A stretch of 64,000 bases of DNA from Streptomyces sp. yr375 (GCF_900110755.1 NZ_FOFF01000014.1:62001-126000), one strand, 5' to 3'. Shown: positions 15,228 to 24,479, numbered from the stretch's first letter. Notes: generated from the letters alone by a model not told the origin. Translations and numbers: made by a program.

Positions 15228-16157
15228 ATGGCCGGTCCCGCCTTCCGCGCCGCCCCCGTCCGGGTGCGCACCCCCGCCACCAGCGCCAACCTCGGCCCGG
15301 GCTTCGACGCCTTCGGCCTCGCACTGGGGCTCTACGACGACGTCGTCGTCCGGGTGGCCGACTCCGGGCTGCACATCGACATCGCGGGGGAGGGCAGCGA
15401 GACCCTCCCGCGCGACGAGAAGCACCTCCTCGTCCGCTCCCTGCGCACCGCCTTCGACGTCCTGGGCGGCCAGCCGCGCGGCCTGGAGATCGTCTGCGCC
15501 AACCGCATCCCGCACGGCCGGGGCCTCGGCTCCTCCTCCGCCGCGATCTGCGCCGGCATCGTCGCCGCGCGCGCGGTGACCATAGGCGGCGAGAGCAGGC
15601 TCGACGACGCCGCGCTGCTGGAGCTCGCGACCGAGATCGAGGGCCACCCGGACAACGTCGCGGCCTGCCTGCTCGGCGGCTTCACGCTGTCCTGGATGGA
15701 GTCGGGCGCCGCGCGGGCGATCAGGATGGAGCCCGCCCGTTCCATCGTTCCGGTGGTTTTCGTGCCCGGGAAGCCCGTGCTCACCGAGACCGCGCGCGGA
15801 CTGCTCCCGCGCTCCGTCCCGCACGTCGACGCAGCAGCAAACGCCGGTCGGGCGGCCCTACTTGTCGAGGCCCTCACCCGGCGCCCCGAGCTACTGCTGC
15901 CCGCCACCGAGGACCGGCTGCACCAGGAGTACCGCGCACCGGCGATGCCGGAGAGCGCGGCGCTCGTGGAGCGGCTGCGCGCCGACGGGATCCCCGCGGT
16001 GATCTCCGGTGCCGGACCCACCGTGATGGCGCTGGCCGACGCGGACACGGCCGACAAGATCGAGGCGTCGGCCGGTGCGGACTGGGCCGCGAACCGCCTG
16101 GTCATGGACGCGCAGGGGGCGTGCGTGCTGCCGCTCGCGCCCGCCGGTGACCTTTGA
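15228..16157 (+). CDS. thrB: Homoserine kinase
   Basis: This GHMP-family kinase (309 residues) phosphorylates homoserine, the substrate step before threonine synthase. The first motif is PATSANLGPGFDAFGLAL and the ATP loop is PHGRGLGSSSAAICAG near residue 95. The third motif is ISGAGPTVMAL near the C-terminus. ATG 15228 is preceded by AAGGAGAGTCATCGCG. Longer in-frame ATG starts at 15015 lie in poorly conserved leader sequence. The 266 bp before it could contain its own promoter, but I see no clear one. The next gene is rho. Confidence 0.95.
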   Translation: MAGPAFRAAPVRVRTPATSANLGPGFDAFGLALGLYDDVVVRVADSGLHIDIAGEGSETLPRDEKHLLVRSLRTAFDVLGGQPRGLEIVCANRIPHGRGLGSSSAAICAGIVAARAVTIGGESRLDDAALLELATEIEGHPDNVAACLLGGFTLSWMESGAARAIRMEPARSIVPVVFVPGKPVLTETARGLLPRSVPHVDAAANAGRAALLVEALTRRPELLLPATEDRLHQEYRAPAMPESAALVERLRADGIPAVISGAGPTVMALADADTADKIEASAGADWAANRLVMDAQGACVLPLAPAGDL

Positions 16158-16584
16158 CAGCACACGGTCGCCGGATTTCGAGAGGGGGAATGTTTGTTGG
16201 ATCCGGTAGTGTTAACCTCAAGTCTGCACCCGACCCCACCACGGCGAGGTGCTTCGTGTCCCCCTTCGGGACAGACATTCTTCCGGGAGCTCCCCAAGCC
16301 GCACTGCGTTCCGTACGTCGTACCTGGGCAGTACGCCGTGCAGCGGCGCTGAGCGGTCCACAGGTGGGGATCCCCCCCTCTGGGGGAGCTTCGGAATCGG
16401 TGCGACCACGCCACGTGACACTGAGTGTCACGGCTCGTCGAGGAAGCGCCATCACCAGCACATCACTCTTCCGCCGTTTAGGCGGACAGCCGCCCCGGCT
16501 TCGCCACAGCAAGGTCCGAAGCCGGACAGCACAACCGGTCGCCGAGCCAGACAGGCCGACGTCCGCTCCAGGGAAGGACCCTTC
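16158..16584 (+). promoter_or_regulatory. Long leader region of rho
   Basis: These 427 bp hold no gene. A TAGTGT -10-like box is at 16207-16212 with no clear -35. A small hairpin GTCCC-CCTTC-GGGAC lies at 16259-16273, and a C/G tract (ATCCCCCCCTCTGGGGGAG) lies at 16371-16389. Long untranslated leaders are common on rho genes, which are often autoregulated by Rho-dependent attenuation. That explanation is inferred. No known riboswitch is recognised. Confidence 0.5.
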
Positions 16585-18627
16585 GTGAGCGACACCACCG
16601 ATCTGATGGGCGCACGTGTCGAGGAGACCGCTGCCGCGCCCGCCACGGACGCCTCCGCGCCTGCCACCGGTGCCGGCTCCCGGCGGCGCCGCGGTACCGG
16701 CCTCGACGGCATGGTGCTGGCCGAGCTGCAGCAGGTCGCATCCGGCCTCGGCATCAAGGGCACCGCGCGGATGCGCAAGAGCCAGTTGATCGAGGTCATC
16801 AAGGACGCGCAGGCCGGGGGCGGCAGCGCCCCGGCGAAGGCCGCGGCTCCCGCCGGGGACGCCGCCGAGACCAAGCCCAAGCGCCGCGCCACCTCCAAGG
16901 CCCGTACGGGTGACGCCGCCGCCGAGAAGCAGGCGGCCGAGGCCCCCGCCGAGCAGGCCGTGGCCCAGCAGCAGATCGAGATCCCCGGCCAGCCGGCCAG
17001 CAACGACGCCCCCGTGGAGCGCCGTCGCCGCCGCGCCACCGCCGAGGCGGGCAGCCCGGAGACGGTCACCGCCGAGGCGAAGAGCGCCCCGAAGGCCGAG
17101 ACGCCCGCCCCGGCGCAGACCGAGGCCCAGGCCCAGCCCCAGGGCGACGCCAGGAACGACGACGGTGCCGAGGGCCGCCGCCGCGACCGCCGTGAGCGCG
17201 GTCGCGAGCGCGGCGAGCGCACCGACCGCGGCGACCGTCGCAAGGGCGACGACCAGCAGGGCGGCGGCCAGGGCCAGCAGCGCGGCGGCCAGCAGCAGGA
17301 CCGTCAGCAGCAGCGCGGTCAGCAGCAGGAGCGCCAGCAGCGCGACAGCGGCCCCCGTGACAACGGCCCGCAGGACGACGACGACTTCGACGGCGGCAGG
17401 CGTGGCCGGCGCGGCCGCTACCGCGACCGCCGCGGCCGCCGCGGGCGCGACGAGATCGGCACCCCCGAGCCGCAGGTCAACGACGACGACGTGCTGATCC
17501 CCGTCGCGGGCATCCTGGACATCCTCGACAACTACGCGTTCATCCGGACCTCCGGCTACCTGCCGGGCCCGAACGACGTGTACGTGTCCCTCGCCCAGGT
17601 CCGCAAGAACGGTCTGCGCAAGGGCGACCACGTCACCGGCGCGGTCCGGCAGCCGAAGGAAGGCGAGCGGCGCGAGAAGTTCAACGCGCTGGTGCGTCTC
17701 GACTCCGTCAACGGCATGGCGCCCGAACACGGCCGTGGCCGCCCGGAGTTCAACAAGCTGACCCCGCTCTACCCGCAGGACCGCCTCCGCCTGGAGACGG
17801 ACCCGGGCGTGCTGACCACCCGGATCATCGACCTCGTGTCGCCGATCGGCAAGGGCCAGCGCGGTCTGATCGTGGCCCCGCCGAAGACCGGCAAGACCAT
17901 GATCATGCAGGCGATCGCCAACGCGATCACGCACAACAACCCCGAGTGCCACCTGATGGTCGTCCTGGTCGACGAGCGTCCGGAAGAGGTCACCGACATG
18001 CAGCGGTCGGTCAAGGGCGAGGTCATCTCCTCGACCTTCGACCGCCCGGCCGAGGACCACACCACGGTCGCCGAGCTCGCCATCGAGCGCGCCAAGCGGC
18101 TGGTGGAGCTGGGCCACGACGTCGTCGTCCTGCTCGACTCGATCACCCGTCTGGGCCGTGCGTACAACCTCGCCGCCCCGGCCTCCGGCCGCATCCTGTC
18201 CGGTGGTGTCGACTCGACGGCCCTCTACCCGCCGAAGCGCTTCTTCGGTGCGGCCCGCAACATCGAGGACGGCGGCTCGCTGACCATCCTCGCCACCGCG
18301 CTGGTCGACACCGGGTCCCGCATGGACGAGGTGATCTTCGAGGAGTTCAAGGGCACCGGCAACATGGAGCTCAAGCTCGACCGCAAGCTCGCCGACAAGC
18401 GCATCTTCCCGGCGGTGGACGTCGACGCGTCCGGCACCCGTAAGGAAGAGATCCTGCTCGGCAACGACGAGTTGGCCGTCACCTGGAAGCTGCGCCGTGT
18501 GCTGCACGCGCTCGACCAGCAGCAGGCGATCGAGCTGCTCCTCGACAAGATGAAGCAGACGAAGTCGAACGGCGAGTTCCTGATGCAGATCCAGAAGACG
18601 ACCCCGTCGCCGGGCAACAACGACTGA
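16585..18627 (+). CDS. rho: Transcription termination factor Rho
   Basis: This hexameric RNA helicase stops transcription of untranslated RNA. The 680-residue protein starts at GTG 16585 after GGGAAGGA. It has a Rho_N SAP-like helical region around 30-75 (LAELQQVASGLGIKGTARM) and then a long disordered insert to about 290. The insert is first Ala/Lys/Pro-rich, then packed with Arg, Gln, Gly and Asp (e.g. RGGQQQDRQQQRGQQQ). The cold-shock-like RNA-binding domain follows, then the RecA-type motor with Walker A APPKTGKT at 431-438 and Walker B VVVLLDSITRL. Such inserts are typical of actinobacterial Rho and strengthen RNA binding. A terminator follows. Confidence 0.97.
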   Translation: MSDTTDLMGARVEETAAAPATDASAPATGAGSRRRRGTGLDGMVLAELQQVASGLGIKGTARMRKSQLIEVIKDAQAGGGSAPAKAAAPAGDAAETKPKRRATSKARTGDAAAEKQAAEAPAEQAVAQQQIEIPGQPASNDAPVERRRRRATAEAGSPETVTAEAKSAPKAETPAPAQTEAQAQPQGDARNDDGAEGRRRDRRERGRERGERTDRGDRRKGDDQQGGGQGQQRGGQQQDRQQQRGQQQERQQRDSGPRDNGPQDDDDFDGGRRGRRGRYRDRRGRRGRDEIGTPEPQVNDDDVLIPVAGILDILDNYAFIRTSGYLPGPNDVYVSLAQVRKNGLRKGDHVTGAVRQPKEGERREKFNALVRLDSVNGMAPEHGRGRPEFNKLTPLYPQDRLRLETDPGVLTTRIIDLVSPIGKGQRGLIVAPPKTGKTMIMQAIANAITHNNPECHLMVVLVDERPEEVTDMQRSVKGEVISSTFDRPAEDHTTVAELAIERAKRLVELGHDVVVLLDSITRLGRAYNLAAPASGRILSGGVDSTALYPPKRFFGAARNIEDGGSLTILATALVDTGSRMDEVIFEEFKGTGNMELKLDRKLADKRIFPAVDVDASGTRKEEILLGNDELAVTWKLRRVLHALDQQQAIELLLDKMKQTKSNGEFLMQIQKTTPSPGNND

Positions 18628-18654
18628 CGTTCGTCTCGCAGCATTCGGTACCCG

Positions 18655-18690
18655 TAAGGGCCGCCCCTGGTGAAAGGGGGCGGCCCTTAT
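18655..18690 (+). terminator. Intrinsic-type terminator after rho
   Basis: TAAGGGCCGCCCCT and AGGGGGCGGCCCTTA form a stem of about 14 pairs with a short GGTGAA loop, starting 28 bp after the rho stop. This fits a strong terminator ending the thr-rho region. Confidence 0.85.
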
Positions 18691-18730
18691 CCGTTCTTCA
18701 CGGCGGGATACGATCGCGCCTTTACACCAC

Positions 18731-18750
18731 CTGATCAAACTCTTGGTCAG
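18731..18750. promoter_or_regulatory. Palindromic operator candidate upstream of the protease gene
   Basis: CTGATCAA at 18731-18738 and TTGGTCAG at 18743-18750 form an 8-base inverted repeat with one mismatch and a 4-base spacer, 43 bp before the protease start. The region is A/T-richer than its surroundings. It resembles a dimeric repressor site. No regulator is identified. Confidence 0.4.
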
Positions 18751-18792
18751 AACGTCTTGAAACGAACTTCTTGATCCCTAGGGGGGACTCGA

Positions 18793-20613
18793 GTGGGTAC
18801 ACCCACGTCCGAGGGCGGCGGTCGGCACAGACGCCGGATGAGGATCGCCCTGCCCGTCGCCGCGGCCGGTCTGGCCGCCGTGGTCGCCGGCGCGCTGTTC
18901 CTGACGTCGGCCCAGGCCGCCGAGACGCCGCCGACGCCCACGCAACCCGCGACGAAGTCCGCCAAGGAGCTCCAGAAGCTCATCTCCGTCGCCGTCAACG
19001 GGGACGACACCCCGGGGCAGACCTCCAAGGAGGCCCTGAGCGCGGGCAAGAACGCGAGCACCGGCGCCACCAAGGTCGACCCGAAGATCATCGGCGGTAC
19101 GGCGGCGAGCATCACCAACGCGCCGTGGATGGCCCAGCTCTGGTACGGCGACGACCGGGGCACCGCCACCACCAGCGACGACATCGGCTTCTTCTGCGGC
19201 GGCTCCGTCATCTCGCCGACGAAGATCCTCACCGCCGCGCACTGCGTCAAGGGCTACGACTGGCAGGCCAACGGCTATGTCGTCACCGGCAGCACGCAGC
19301 TCATGGGCGAGGACGGCGACCTGCACGGCGGTACGGGCACGCTCGTCGCGCGGCAGTGGAACCACTGGTCCTACAGCGACACCAGCCTCGACAACGACAT
19401 CGCCGTGCTGACCCTGGACACCCCGGTCAAGGCCACGCCGATCAAGATGACGACGAACACGGACAGCGCCTCGTACGCGACCGGCACCAAGGCCACGCTG
19501 TACGGCTGGGGCCGCACCAGCTCCACCACGCAGGACATCTCCGAGACGCTGAAGACGGCCGAGCTGCCGATCCAGTCGAACGCGACCTGCACGGCCTACT
19601 ACGGCGCCGAGTACATCAAGGGTCACATGGTGTGCGCGGGCACGCCCGCCACCGGCAGCGACGAGGGCACCACCACCGCCTGCAACGGCGACTCCGGCGG
19701 CCCGCTGATCGTCAAGAACACGGCCGGTGAGAGCCGGATCGTGGGCGTCGTCTCCTGGGGCGTCGAGAACTGCGTCGAGAGCGGCGCGTACAGCGTCTTC
19801 AGCAAGATCTCCACGTACGCCGCCAGCGCCTACCCGCGCGTGGACGACACCAACCTCAGCGGTGACCACCTCGCCGACCTGTGGGTGCGCAACGCGTCCA
19901 GCAAGGCCGCCCGGGACCTGTACTCCAAGGGCACCTCGCTGACCGGCGGCGACTCCTGGGGCACCATGAGCGCCTACAACCTCGTCGTGCAGACCGACCT
20001 GGACCGCGACGGCGTCCAGGACCTGATCCTGCGCCGCACCTCCGACGGCGACGTCCTGTGGATGCACTACGTGCTGTCCAGCGGGACCTGGGCCACCAAG
20101 CTGATCGGCGACAACTGGAAGACCCGCACCCAGATCGTGGCCCCCGGCGACGTCACGGGCGACACCCTTCCCGACCTGATCGCCGTCGACTCGGCCGGCG
20201 CGCTGTGGGTCTACCCGGGCAAGGGCAACGGCTCCTTCGCCGCGCCCGTCAAGAACGGCACGGGCTGGAACCAGTACAACGTCGTACGCGGTCACGGCGA
20301 CTTCAGCTTCGACGGCAAGACGGACCTGCTGGCCCGCAACAAGACCACCGGCGAGCTGTTCCTCTACAAGGGCAACGGCACCCCCACCGCCTCCTTCGCG
20401 GCCCGCATCAAGGTCGCGACGTGGAGCAACACGACGTACAACGTCATCGCCACCGTCGGGGACGTCAACGGCGACGGTCTCGCCGACGTCCTGGCCCGCA
20501 CCCCGGCCGGCACCCTGTACCTGTACAAGGGCACCGGAAAGGCCACCACTGCGATCTTTGCCACAAAGGTCTCACTCGGCACGACGTACAAGCAGTACGA
20601 CCTCTTCGGCTGA
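18793..20613 (+). CDS. Secreted trypsin-like serine protease with FG-GAP repeats
   Basis: The 606-residue protein has a twin-Arg-rich basic N-terminus (RHRRRMRIA), a hydrophobic core and a likely cleavage near AQAA at residues 39-42. A propeptide leads to the activation-type start IIGGTAAS around residue 97. The triad is His150 (TAAHC), Asp202 (DNDIAVL) and Ser301 (CNGDSGGP). About 350-606 is a string of FG-GAP/VCBS repeats with calcium-type loops DLDRDGVQDL and DVNGDGLADV, likely a beta-propeller for substrate or cell-surface binding. It starts at GTG after GGGGGG. It sits between conserved housekeeping genes, possibly a lineage-specific insertion. Confidence 0.92.
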   Translation: MGTPTSEGGGRHRRRMRIALPVAAAGLAAVVAGALFLTSAQAAETPPTPTQPATKSAKELQKLISVAVNGDDTPGQTSKEALSAGKNASTGATKVDPKIIGGTAASITNAPWMAQLWYGDDRGTATTSDDIGFFCGGSVISPTKILTAAHCVKGYDWQANGYVVTGSTQLMGEDGDLHGGTGTLVARQWNHWSYSDTSLDNDIAVLTLDTPVKATPIKMTTNTDSASYATGTKATLYGWGRTSSTTQDISETLKTAELPIQSNATCTAYYGAEYIKGHMVCAGTPATGSDEGTTTACNGDSGGPLIVKNTAGESRIVGVVSWGVENCVESGAYSVFSKISTYAASAYPRVDDTNLSGDHLADLWVRNASSKAARDLYSKGTSLTGGDSWGTMSAYNLVVQTDLDRDGVQDLILRRTSDGDVLWMHYVLSSGTWATKLIGDNWKTRTQIVAPGDVTGDTLPDLIAVDSAGALWVYPGKGNGSFAAPVKNGTGWNQYNVVRGHGDFSFDGKTDLLARNKTTGELFLYKGNGTPTASFAARIKVATWSNTTYNVIATVGDVNGDGLADVLARTPAGTLYLYKGTGKATTAIFATKVSLGTTYKQYDLFG

Positions 20614-20797
20614 GTTGGCCTGAGTCCGGCCGAAATCGCAGGTGAGCGGGGGTGCTCCCGACCCGCTCGCGTCACGCTCCGTGCCCGGTCCGCCTCGGAT
20701 CGGGCACAGAGCGTTGTGCAACCCTGTCCCGAGTTTCCCCGTCTGACCTGACGGAGTGACGATGGTGAGGTCGCGCGAGACGAGAACAGAGGAGCAC

Positions 20798-21937
20798 ATG
20801 GCCGCCGAGAGCACGCCGGAGCCCGGCACACCGGGTGAGTCCGGCACGACGAGCGGGGAGCCCCGCTGGGACGGGCCGCGCCACCGCAAGGAGCGCGGCA
20901 GCCGCAAGGGGCTGCTGATCGCCGCGTGGATGGCCGCGGGCGTCGTCGTCCTCGGCGGCACCGGTGCGGGCTATCTGTACTTCAAGCTCAACGGCAACAT
21001 CAAGAGCGTCGACATCAACCAGGCCCTGGGCACCAACCGGCCGACGAAGACGGACAACGGCTCCGAGAACATCCTCGTCCTCGGCTCGGACACCCGCTCC
21101 GGCGCCAACAAGAAGCTCGGCGGCGGCACCGACGACGGCAGCGCCCGCTCCGACACGGCGATGATCATCCACGTGTACGAGGGCCACAAGAAGGCCAGCG
21201 TGGTGTCCATACCGCGCGACACCCTGATAGACCGCCCCGCGTGCACCGACACCAAGGGCGTCACCCATGACGCCGCGTCCGCGGTGATGTTCAACTCGGC
21301 GTACTCGACGGGCGGCGCGGCCTGCGCGGTGAAGACGGTCGAGGCGATCAGCGGGGTCCGTATGGACCACTACCTGGAAGTCGACTTCGCCGGCTTCGAG
21401 AAGCTCGTCGACGAACTCGGCGGCGTCCAGGTCACCACGACCAAGGCCATCAAGGACTCCGACAGCCACCTGAACCTCAAGGCCGGCACGCACACCCTCA
21501 CCGGCGAGCAGGCCCTCGGCCTGGTCCGCACCCGGCACGGCGTCGGCGACGGCTCCGACCTCGGCCGCATCCAGCTCCAGCAGGCCTTCATCAAGGCCCT
21601 GGTCGAGCAGGTCAAGCACATCGGCCTGTTCACCAGCGGCACCAAGCTGTACGACCTCGCCAACACCGCCACCAAGGCCGTCACGACCGACTCCGACCTC
21701 GGCTCCCTGAACGCCCTGATGTCCTTCACGAACGGCCTCAAGAGCATCAGCGCGGCCGACATGAACATGGTCACGATGCCGGTCCAGTACGACCCGTCCA
21801 ACCTCAACCGCGTCATCGTCTCCGAGGCGAAGGCCAAACAGGTCTGGACAGCCCTCAAGACCGACCGCCCCATCCCCAAATCAGCCACCGAGGGCACCGC
21901 CACAGGCGAGGCGGCGGGCGTCGTGACGTCGTCGTAG
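20798..21937 (+). CDS. LCP (LytR-CpsA-Psr) family cell-wall ligase
   Basis: LCP proteins transfer lipid-linked teichoic acid or glycan chains onto peptidoglycan outside the membrane. The 379-residue protein has a cytoplasmic acidic/basic N-terminus, one membrane helix near 45-65 (GLLIAAWMAAGVVVLGGTGA) and the extracellular LCP domain. Signatures are ENILVLGSDTRSG, RSDTAMIIH, SIPRDTLI, GGVQV and LVRTRHGVGDGSDLGR, where Arg and Asp residues contact the pyrophosphate. ATG 20798 has AGAGGAG 5 bp upstream and is preferred over the earlier GTG at 20756. The C-terminus ends in a Ser/Thr-rich tail. It is upstream of rpmE. Confidence 0.92.
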   Translation: MAAESTPEPGTPGESGTTSGEPRWDGPRHRKERGSRKGLLIAAWMAAGVVVLGGTGAGYLYFKLNGNIKSVDINQALGTNRPTKTDNGSENILVLGSDTRSGANKKLGGGTDDGSARSDTAMIIHVYEGHKKASVVSIPRDTLIDRPACTDTKGVTHDAASAVMFNSAYSTGGAACAVKTVEAISGVRMDHYLEVDFAGFEKLVDELGGVQVTTTKAIKDSDSHLNLKAGTHTLTGEQALGLVRTRHGVGDGSDLGRIQLQQAFIKALVEQVKHIGLFTSGTKLYDLANTATKAVTTDSDLGSLNALMSFTNGLKSISAADMNMVTMPVQYDPSNLNRVIVSEAKAKQVWTALKTDRPIPKSATEGTATGEAAGVVTSS

Positions 21938-22131
21938 GACTTGGGAGGGTGCTGGGGGCGAGGGCTCGGGGGAGGGCCGACGGGGCCGGGGAGCACTCCC
22001 GGGAATACTGGGGGCCCGACCCCGGTTTTGGGGGATACGGCCAGTGCTGGCAGACTGGTACGTCGGCTCCGGTTCACGTTTGTCGCATCCCGCGGCAGCG
22101 ACCCGGCGCCCTCCCGAAACTAGGAGACACC

Positions 22132-22356
22132 TTGAAGCGCGACATCCACCCCGAGTACGTCGAGACGCAGGTCAGTTGCACCTGTGGCGCGTCGTTCACC
22201 ACCCGTAGCACGATCGACAGCGGCGCCATCCGCGCTGACGTCTGCTCCGAGTGCCACCCGTTCTACACGGGCAAGCAGAAGATCCTCGACACCGGTGGCC
22301 GTGTGGCCCGCTTCGAGGCCCGCTTCGGCAAGGCCGCCGCAGGCTCCACGAAGTAG
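22132..22356 (+). CDS. rpmE: 50S ribosomal protein L31 (zinc-binding form)
   Basis: The 74-residue protein begins at TTG (KRDIHPEYVETQV), with AGGAG 7 bp before it. Four cysteines (16, 18, 38 and 41, in CTC and CSEC) mark the zinc-containing C+ form. The cysteine-free paralogue is the zinc-starvation replacement and is elsewhere in streptomycetes. It joins the 50S central protuberance. The ending (GRVARFEARFGKAAAGSTK) is basic. A terminator follows directly. Confidence 0.96.
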   Translation: MKRDIHPEYVETQVSCTCGASFTTRSTIDSGAIRADVCSECHPFYTGKQKILDTGGRVARFEARFGKAAAGSTK

Positions 22357-22369
22357 CGAGCCCCTTCTC

Positions 22370-22421
22370 GCCGGTCCACGGTCGTGTCCCCGCCCAGGGA
22401 CATACCGGGACCGGCGTTTTT
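22370..22421 (+). terminator. Intrinsic terminator with T-run after rpmE
   Basis: GCCGGTCC at 22370-22377 pairs with GGACCGGC at 22408-22415, and an inner hairpin TGTCCC/GGGACA adds stability. GTTTTT follows, a genuine U-run that is rare in this window. prfA starts only 43 bp later, so it needs read-through or its own promoter. Confidence 0.85.
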
Positions 22422-22463
22422 GGTCGCCCGCCCTTCCCGCCCGCACGTCATCTGGAGCCCACC

Positions 22464-23540
22464 ATGTTCGAGGCCGTCGAGGAACTGCTCGGTGAGCACG
22501 CCGACCTGGAGAAGAAGCTCGCCGACCCGTCGGTCCACTCCGACCAGGCCAACGCGCGCAAGCTGAACAAGCGGTACGCCGAGCTCACCCCCATCGTCGG
22601 CACGTACCGCTCCTGGCGGCAGACGGGCGACGACATCGAGACCGCGCGGGAGTTCGCCGCCGACGACCCGGACTTCATCGCCGAGGTCAAGGAGCTGGAG
22701 AAGCAGCGCGAGGAGCTCACCGAGAAGCTGCGCCTGCTGCTCGTCCCCCGGGACCCCAACGACGACAAGGACGTCATCCTCGAGGTCAAGGCCGGCGCCG
22801 GCGGCGACGAGTCCGCGCTGTTCGCGGGCGACCTGCTGCGTATGTACCTGCGGTACGCGGAGCGCGTCGGCTGGAAGACCGAGATCATCGACGCCACCGA
22901 GTCCGAGCTGGGCGGCTACAAGGACGTCCAGGTCGCCGTGAAGACCAAGGGCGGCAACGGCGCCACCGAGCCCGGCCAGGGCGTGTGGGCGCGGCTGAAG
23001 TACGAGGGCGGCGTGCACCGCGTGCAGCGGGTGCCGGCGACCGAGTCGCAGGGCCGGATCCACACCTCCGCCGCCGGTGTCCTCGTGACGCCCGAGGCCG
23101 AGGAGGTCGACGTCGAGATCAACGCCAACGATCTGCGCATCGACGTCTACCGCTCCTCGGGACCCGGCGGCCAGTCCGTCAACACGACCGACTCCGCCGT
23201 GCGCATCACGCACATTCCCACCGGAGTCGTCGCCTCCTGCCAGAACGAGAAGAGCCAGTTGCAGAACAAGGAGCAGGCGATGCGTATCCTGCGCTCCAGG
23301 CTGCTCGCAGCGGCGCAGGAGGAAGCGGAGCGGGAGGCCGCCGACGCCCGGCGCAGCCAGGTCCGCACCGTCGACCGCTCCGAGAAGATCCGCACGTACA
23401 ACTTCCCGGAGAACCGCATCTCCGACCACCGCGTCGGCTTCAAGTCGTACAACCTGGACCAGGTCCTGGACGGCGACCTCGACGCGGTGATCCAGGCCTG
23501 CGTCGACGCGGACTCGGCCGCCAAGCTCGCAGCCGCCTGA
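22464..23540 (+). CDS. prfA: Peptide chain release factor 1
   Basis: RF1 reads UAA and UAG stops and releases the peptide. The 358-residue protein has the tripeptide anticodon PAT at 191-193 (RF2 would carry SPF) and the GGQ motif at 235-237 in GPGGQSVNTT, which enters the peptidyl-transferase centre. Q237 is the residue methylated by PrmC, encoded next. An N-terminal coiled coil (ELEKQREELTEKLRLLL) is normal. ATG 22464 is preceded by TGGAG. Confidence 0.97.
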   Translation: MFEAVEELLGEHADLEKKLADPSVHSDQANARKLNKRYAELTPIVGTYRSWRQTGDDIETAREFAADDPDFIAEVKELEKQREELTEKLRLLLVPRDPNDDKDVILEVKAGAGGDESALFAGDLLRMYLRYAERVGWKTEIIDATESELGGYKDVQVAVKTKGGNGATEPGQGVWARLKYEGGVHRVQRVPATESQGRIHTSAAGVLVTPEAEEVDVEINANDLRIDVYRSSGPGGQSVNTTDSAVRITHIPTGVVASCQNEKSQLQNKEQAMRILRSRLLAAAQEEAEREAADARRSQVRTVDRSEKIRTYNFPENRISDHRVGFKSYNLDQVLDGDLDAVIQACVDADSAAKLAAA

Positions 23541-23578
23541 GGCACCTCGTACGACGTACCGAGTACCGGAGGACTTGC

Positions 23579-24424
23579 GTGAACCTGCTGCTCGCAGAGG
23601 TGGCCCAGGCCACCCAGCGGCTGGCCGACGCCGGCGTGCCCTCGCCGCGCAACGACGCGGAGGAGCTCGCCGCGTTCGTGCACGGTGTGAAGCGCGGTGA
23701 ACTCCACTCCGTGAAGAACTCCGACTTCGACGCCCGCTACTGGGAGACCATCGCCCGGCGTGAGCAGCGCGAGCCGCTCCAGCACATCACCGGGCGGGCC
23801 TTCTTCCGGTACCTGGAGCTCCAGGTCGGGCCCGGAGTCTTCGTGCCGCGCCCCGAGACCGAGTCGGTGGTCGGCTGGGCCATAGACGCCGTCCGCGCCA
23901 TGGACGTCGTCGAGCCCCGCATCGTCGACCTGTGCACCGGCAGCGGCGCCATCGCGCTGGCCCTCGCCCAGGAGGTGCCGCGCTCGCGCGTGCACGCCGT
24001 GGAGCTGTCCGAGGACGCCCTCAAGTGGACCCGCAAGAACATGGACGGGTCCAGGGTCGACCTCCGTCAGGGCGACGCCCTGGACGCCTTCCGCGACCTC
24101 GACGGCCAGGTCGACCTGGTCATCTCCAACCCCCCGTACATCCCGCTCACCGAGTGGGAGTACGTGGCGCCCGAGGCCCGCGACTACGATCCCCAACTCG
24201 CCCTGTTCTCAGGGGAGGACGGCCTCGACCTGATCCGCGGCATCGAGCGCACCGCGCACCGGCTGCTGCGCCCGGGCGGTGTCGTCGTGATCGAGCACGC
24301 CGACACCCAGGGCGGCCAGGTGCCGTGGATCTTCACCGAGGAGCGGGGCTGGGCCGACGCGGCCGACCACCCCGACCTCAACAACCGACCGCGCTTCGCG
24401 ACCGCCCGCCGGGCGATGCCGTGA
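23579..24424 (+). CDS. prmC: Release factor glutamine methyltransferase
   Basis: PrmC methylates the GGQ glutamine of release factors using S-adenosylmethionine. The 281-residue protein has a helical N-terminal domain, the SAM loop IVDLCTGSGAIALAL near 119 and the NPPYIP motif near 183 that binds the target glutamine. GTG 23579 follows CCGGAGGACTTGC. It is 38 bp after prfA, the standard pairing of enzyme and substrate, and 55 bp before the Sua5-like gene. Confidence 0.95.
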   Translation: MNLLLAEVAQATQRLADAGVPSPRNDAEELAAFVHGVKRGELHSVKNSDFDARYWETIARREQREPLQHITGRAFFRYLELQVGPGVFVPRPETESVVGWAIDAVRAMDVVEPRIVDLCTGSGAIALALAQEVPRSRVHAVELSEDALKWTRKNMDGSRVDLRQGDALDAFRDLDGQVDLVISNPPYIPLTEWEYVAPEARDYDPQLALFSGEDGLDLIRGIERTAHRLLRPGGVVVIEHADTQGGQVPWIFTEERGWADAADHPDLNNRPRFATARRAMP

Positions 24425-24479
24425 GCCGCACCATCCCGACTTCAGCCCGGCAGTACGTGCACGAGGAGGCCCGCTAGAC

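Noticed and set aside
16154..16159. TTGACA at the thrB stop as the rho promoter -35
   Set aside because: The nearest good -10 (16207) is 47 bp away, far beyond the usual 16-19 bp.
18775..18784. CTAGGGGGG upstream of the protease as another AICE 13-mer
   Set aside because: Only part of the 13-mer matches (no CTGT), and it lies 9 kb outside the element. It probably serves as the ribosome site.
20756..20797. Earlier GTG start for the LCP gene
   Set aside because: It has no good ribosome site, whereas ATG 20798 has AGAGGAG at suitable distance.
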